Positions 61,757 through 64,000 of a stretch of 64,000 nucleotides of DNA are shown in pieces. Position numbers and translations under genes: made by a program. The DNA lies in NCBI RefSeq assembly GCF_035317345.1, contig NZ_JAYKTU010000001.1. One strand, written 5' to 3'. Under the pieces are notes generated by a model. That model worked only from the letters and a program-made list of their open reading frames with translations, was not told the origin of the DNA and did not search any database. The stretch's first letter is position 1. Every line of letters begins with the position of its first letter. Origin of the DNA: Cellvibrio fontiphilus. GTDB taxonomy: Bacteria; Pseudomonadota; Gammaproteobacteria; Pseudomonadales; Cellvibrionaceae.

Positions 61757-62137
61757 AACCCCCACCCAACCTCCCCCTTTAACAAGGGGGAGGAGCAAGA
61801 GCGAACCCCAGTCTGGCCCTCCCCTTAAAAAGCGGGAGGGGATTAAGAGCTAACCCCACCCTAGCCCTCCCCTTAAAAAGCGGGAGGGGATTAAGAGCTA
61901 ACCCCACCCTAGCCCTCCCCTTGAAAAGCGGGAGGGGATTAAGAGCCAACCCCACCCTAGCCCTCCCCTTGAAAAGCGGGAGGGGACTGGAGCTTCGCAC
62001 AAAATTTATCACACTGGGAGTCGGCCCCTCCCCCTGGAACAGGGGGAGGTCGGGAGGGGGTTGCTTTTGGCCTTGCTCCTCCCCGCTTTTGAAGCGGGGC
62101 GCGTAGCTGGGGGAGGCTGGGAGGGGGTTAAGCTTTT
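61757..62137. repeat. Tandem array 1: five palindromic units, period 47-48 bp, plus composite end
   Basis: Units start with AACCCC at 61757, 61804, 61852, 61900 and 61948. Each has a C-rich arm (CACCCTAGCCCTCCCCTT), a small A-rich loop, a matching G-rich arm (GCGGGAGGGGATT) and a short joining segment AAGAGC. The last unit runs into the composite core (GGACTGGAGCTTCGCAC ... GGGAGTCGGC), then two right-arm hairpins ending GGGAGGGGGTTAAGCTTTTA. All units share one orientation. The 48-bp period keeps one minus-strand frame open across the array, but that frame is not a credible gene. The right part overlaps the 3' end of the DUF559 gene. Confidence 0.92.
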
Positions 62138-62479
62138 AATTACCGCAAGAACCCCATCCAAATTATTCATCACGTCGCGATTAGTAAACCGCAATACGGT
62201 TAAACCCAACGCATGCATAAACTCATCGCGAACCTGATCGTATTCCTGCCCACCGTTTTGATAGTGACTGTCACCATCCAGCTCAATAACTAATTTGAGT
62301 TGAGCACAATAGAAATCAGCGATGTACCGGCCAATTCCGTGCTGCCGACGAAATTTAACCCCGAGTTGTTGATTGCGAATTTGTGCCCAGAGAATTTTTT
62401 CCGGCATGGGCATATTGCCGCGTAATTCCTGCCGCTGTGGTTTTTGTTTTTGACGATTAAAAATTTTTCCGTTTTCCAT
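62009..62479 (-). CDS. DUF559 (Vsr-like) endonuclease-domain protein embedded in repeats
   Basis: A 156-residue protein; residues 24-115 form the DUF559 fold (PF04480, related to Vsr and other PD-(D/E)XK nucleases): MPEKILWAQIRNQQLGVKFRRQHGIGRYIADFYC, then LKLVIELDGDSH and VLRFTNRDV. Candidate catalytic residues are Glu27, Asp55, Glu66 and Asp68; Arg44-Arg45 and His47 are the usual basic motif. From about residue 116 (KSLTPSQPPP onward) the protein is translated from the repeat array, so the ancestral stop was probably lost or displaced by a repeat insertion. AAGGA lies upstream of the ATG at 62479. It is bracketed by arrays 61757-62137 and 62513-62872. Biochemical role unknown; a nuclease acting on repeat DNA is inference. 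Confidence 0.88.
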   Translation of the reverse strand: MENGKIFNRQKQKPQRQELRGNMPMPEKILWAQIRNQQLGVKFRRQHGIGRYIADFYCAQLKLVIELDGDSHYQNGGQEYDQVRDEFMHALGLTVLRFTNRDVMNNLDGVLAVIKSLTPSQPPPATRPASKAGRSKAKSNPLPTSPCSRGRGRLPV

Positions 62480-62512
62480 GTTCGGTCCTTGTGTCTTAAA
62501 AGATAAAACCCT

Positions 62513-62872
62513 AACCCCCTCCCGACCTCCCCCTTCAAAAAGGGAGGGGATTAAGAGCGAACCCCACCCTGACCCTTCCCTTAAAAAAGGGAGGGGATTA
62601 AAAGCAACCCCACCCTAGCCCTCCCCTTAAAAAAAGGGAGGGGATTAAAAGCAACCCCACCCTAACCCTTCCCTTAAAAAAGGGAGGGGATTAAAAGCAA
62701 CCCCACCCTAACCCTCCCCTTCTTAAGGGGAGGGGACTGGAGCTTCGCACAAAATTTATCGCACTGGGAGTCGGCCCCTCCCCCTGGAACAGGGGGAGGT
62801 TGGGAGGGGGTTGCCCTTGACCTTGCTCCTCCCCCTGGAACAGGGGGAGGCTGGGAGGGGGTCAAGCTTTTA
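62513..62872. repeat. Tandem array 2: five palindromic units, period 46-47 bp, plus composite end
   Basis: Units start at 62513, 62560, 62606, 62653 and 62699, each a C-rich arm (CACCCTAACCCTTCCCTT or similar) paired with AAGGGAGGGGATTAAAAGC. The last unit enters the composite core at about 62730, almost identical for about 85 bp to the core of array 1, then two right-arm hairpins CCTCCCCCTGGAACAGGGGG ending GGGAGGGGGTCAAGCTTTTA. Same orientation as array 1. The hsdS stop codon lies in the last bases (62862-62864). It fills the 382-bp gap upstream of the DUF559 gene, with 33 bp left for its promoter. Confidence 0.92.
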
Positions 62873-64000
62873 CCTTTCTCTTAGATTTCCCCGCCGCTTC
62901 CCGCTCCGCCTTAATCCTCTCCAACAAAGCCGCTGCCGAATTCTCCCCCGAAATTAATTCCGGGTTCTGCGCGCGCCAGTCGGCGGTTAATTCGCCGCGA
63001 AAGGCTTTGGCTAAAATACTTTGGGTTAAATGATTAACACGGGCTTGGGCGTCTTTTACACGCTGTTCGATTTGGTCGGCGTAGGCGAAGAGTTGTTCTA
63101 CACGGCGGACGATTTCGGTTTGTTCTTCGAGTGGCGCAAATGGAATTGCTAAAACCCTCATGTCTTGCAAATGGAGATTTTTAATTGCTGTGCCAACAAT
63201 CCTACTTGAAACATCGATTTCATTTACCCATTTTTTTAACGCAATATCCACAAATTGCATATTCACTATTGTCGATATGGGTTTTATTAAAGCAACGCTT
63301 ACGAACAAAGAAAACTCCTTGCTCTCTGGAACTATTGCCGTTCTCCCAATAGTCCCGCTTTTAGTAATTAGGAGATCACCAGCCTCTGGATTGCACCTTT
63401 TAGTTAGCTCAGTATGTTCAGCGCTAGATATAAACTTTGTGTATTCGAAATTAACACGCCCATCTTTTATATCCTTCACAGAAATAAATGGAACACCGTC
63501 GTCAACATATGTAGGAGTATGATGCGTACCATCGACAATTTTTGCAGCCAAAAAATCTAACGAAACCCATTTCCAACTTTCCGGAATATCATATTCTTCT
63601 GAAGAAAGATGAATTTTAGAATTGCATTTTTTCCCTAAGATAAGTTGTCTAGATGATTCTATTTCACTGATTGAAACATCAACCAACGTCGACTTATTGC
63701 TCCCCCTCCACTCCTCCGTCAACCTCCCACTAACCGCAGCCGCAAGCACCGATTGGCGGAAGCGTTTTAGAATGTTGGGGATGGCGTCGAGGCGGGTTTT
63801 TAGGGTGTCTACCTGTGCGAGAAGTTCATCGAGTTTTTGGGCGATTTGTTGTTGTTCGGCGAGGGGGGGCAATGGGAAATCGCAATCTCTAATTCGAAAT
63901 AATGCCAGTTTTGGTTGACCACTCGAAACAGTTTTATCATCAAACTGGCTTTGCGATACGCTTGAGTTTAAATATCTTTTTAGAAAAACTTTTTCTACGC
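62862..64000 (-). CDS. hsdS: Type I restriction-modification specificity subunit HsdS (5' end outside window)
   Basis: Chooses the DNA sequence recognised by a type I restriction enzyme. The frame is open to the window edge, so about 379 residues are visible: the end of target-recognition domain 1 (KVFLKRYLNSSVSQSQ ... FPLPPLAEQQQIA), the central conserved helical region (KLDELLAQVDTLKTRLDAIPNILKRFRQSVLAAAVSGRLTEEWR), target-recognition domain 2 (about 63130-63680, more AT-rich than the surroundings) and the C-terminal conserved helices (PLEEQTEIVRRVEQLFAYADQIEQRV ... LTADWRAQNPEL). An internal TTG at 63872 is not the true start. hsdM and hsdR are presumably upstream on the minus strand, beyond 64000. 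The Lys-rich tail ends at a repeat boundary. Confidence 0.95.
   Translation of the reverse strand, partial: VEKVFLKRYLNSSVSQSQFDDKTVSSGQPKLALFRIRDCDFPLPPLAEQQQIAQKLDELLAQVDTLKTRLDAIPNILKRFRQSVLAAAVSGRLTEEWRGSNKSTLVDVSISEIESSRQLILGKKCNSKIHLSSEEYDIPESWKWVSLDFLAAKIVDGTHHTPTYVDDGVPFISVKDIKDGRVNFEYTKFISSAEHTELTKRCNPEAGDLLITKSGTIGRTAIVPESKEFSLFVSVALIKPISTIVNMQFVDIALKKWVNEIDVSSRIVGTAIKNLHLQDMRVLAIPFAPLEEQTEIVRRVEQLFAYADQIEQRVKDAQARVNHLTQSILAKAFRGELTADWRAQNPELISGENSAAALLERIKAEREAAGKSKRKVKA

Noticed and set aside
62674..62865. Small proline/glycine-rich protein encoded in array 2
   Set aside because: It is a translation of the repeat arms only (TPSQPPPVPGGGA-type units) with no ribosome site.
61757..62872. 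CRISPR array
   Set aside because: The period is 46-48 bp but there are no unique spacers; almost the whole period is repeated, units are palindromic, and no cas gene is present.

Overview
The window looks like chromosomal DNA of a gammaproteobacterium related to Pseudomonas, most likely Cellvibrio or another Cellvibrionaceae. This rests on Pseudomonas-like gene order (ahcY-metF; algP-FKBP-rsd/algQ-dsbB; pip-dtd), a glnA-ntrB-ntrC region with sigma-54/NtrC sites, and a GH43 lipoprotein beside a LacI-type regulator, as expected of a plant-polysaccharide degrader. I see no rRNA, tRNA, prophage, IS transposase or CRISPR array. The genus call is inference.

0-16.7 kb: end of ahcY, metF, an AlgP-like histone-H1-like protein, an FKBP lipoprotein, rsd, dsbB, a FliL-like protein, gshA, a giant alpha-2-macroglobulin lipoprotein, an Orn/Lys/Arg decarboxylase and a phospholipase-A2-like lipoprotein. 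16.9-20.1 kb: ubiE-ubiJ-ubiB, with a 143-bp inverted-repeat element between ubiJ and ubiB. 20.3-25.0 kb: a GGDEF/EAL response regulator and a MASE1 hybrid histidine kinase. 25-36 kb: housekeeping genes (rraB-like, dtd, pip, a PQQ sugar dehydrogenase, a gamma-glutamylcyclotransferase-like gene, DUF6482, a DCC-family protein, hemH, a TSUP permease, typA, an acyltransferase, thiI). 36.5-46.6 kb: two chemotaxis receptors, a CPA2 antiporter and the nitrogen locus glnA / DUF4124 gene / ntrBC. Two NtrC sites 31 bp apart precede a sigma-54 promoter at glnA, and a further NtrC site precedes ntrB. 46.7-49.4 kb: a sulfur cassette (DUF2292 micro-gene, metY, TSUP permease). 49.4-57.9 kb: a FemAB-like protein, a TerC/CBS membrane protein, a small outer-membrane protein, an ABC-F ATPase, TIGR02444, DUF2789, rph and yicC. 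57.9-60.8 kb: GH43 lipoprotein and its probable LacI/Cra-like regulator.

60.9-64.0 kb is the accessory end. A secreted ExoP_C-like domain protein and a small DUF559 (Vsr-like) endonuclease lie between three blocks of one GC-rich palindromic repeat family, followed by the specificity subunit of a type I restriction system that runs off the window. Two blocks are tandem arrays with a 46-48 bp period. All blocks end in the same composite element, and a single diverged copy of that element lies between ahcY and metF. The DUF559 gene is bracketed by two arrays in direct orientation, and its last ~40 codons are read from repeat DNA. I consider this nuclease plus palindromic-repeat unit the best candidate here for an undescribed system: a repeat family spread or maintained by a Vsr-like nuclease, by analogy with REP/RAYT. 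That function is inference; the architecture is visible in the sequence.
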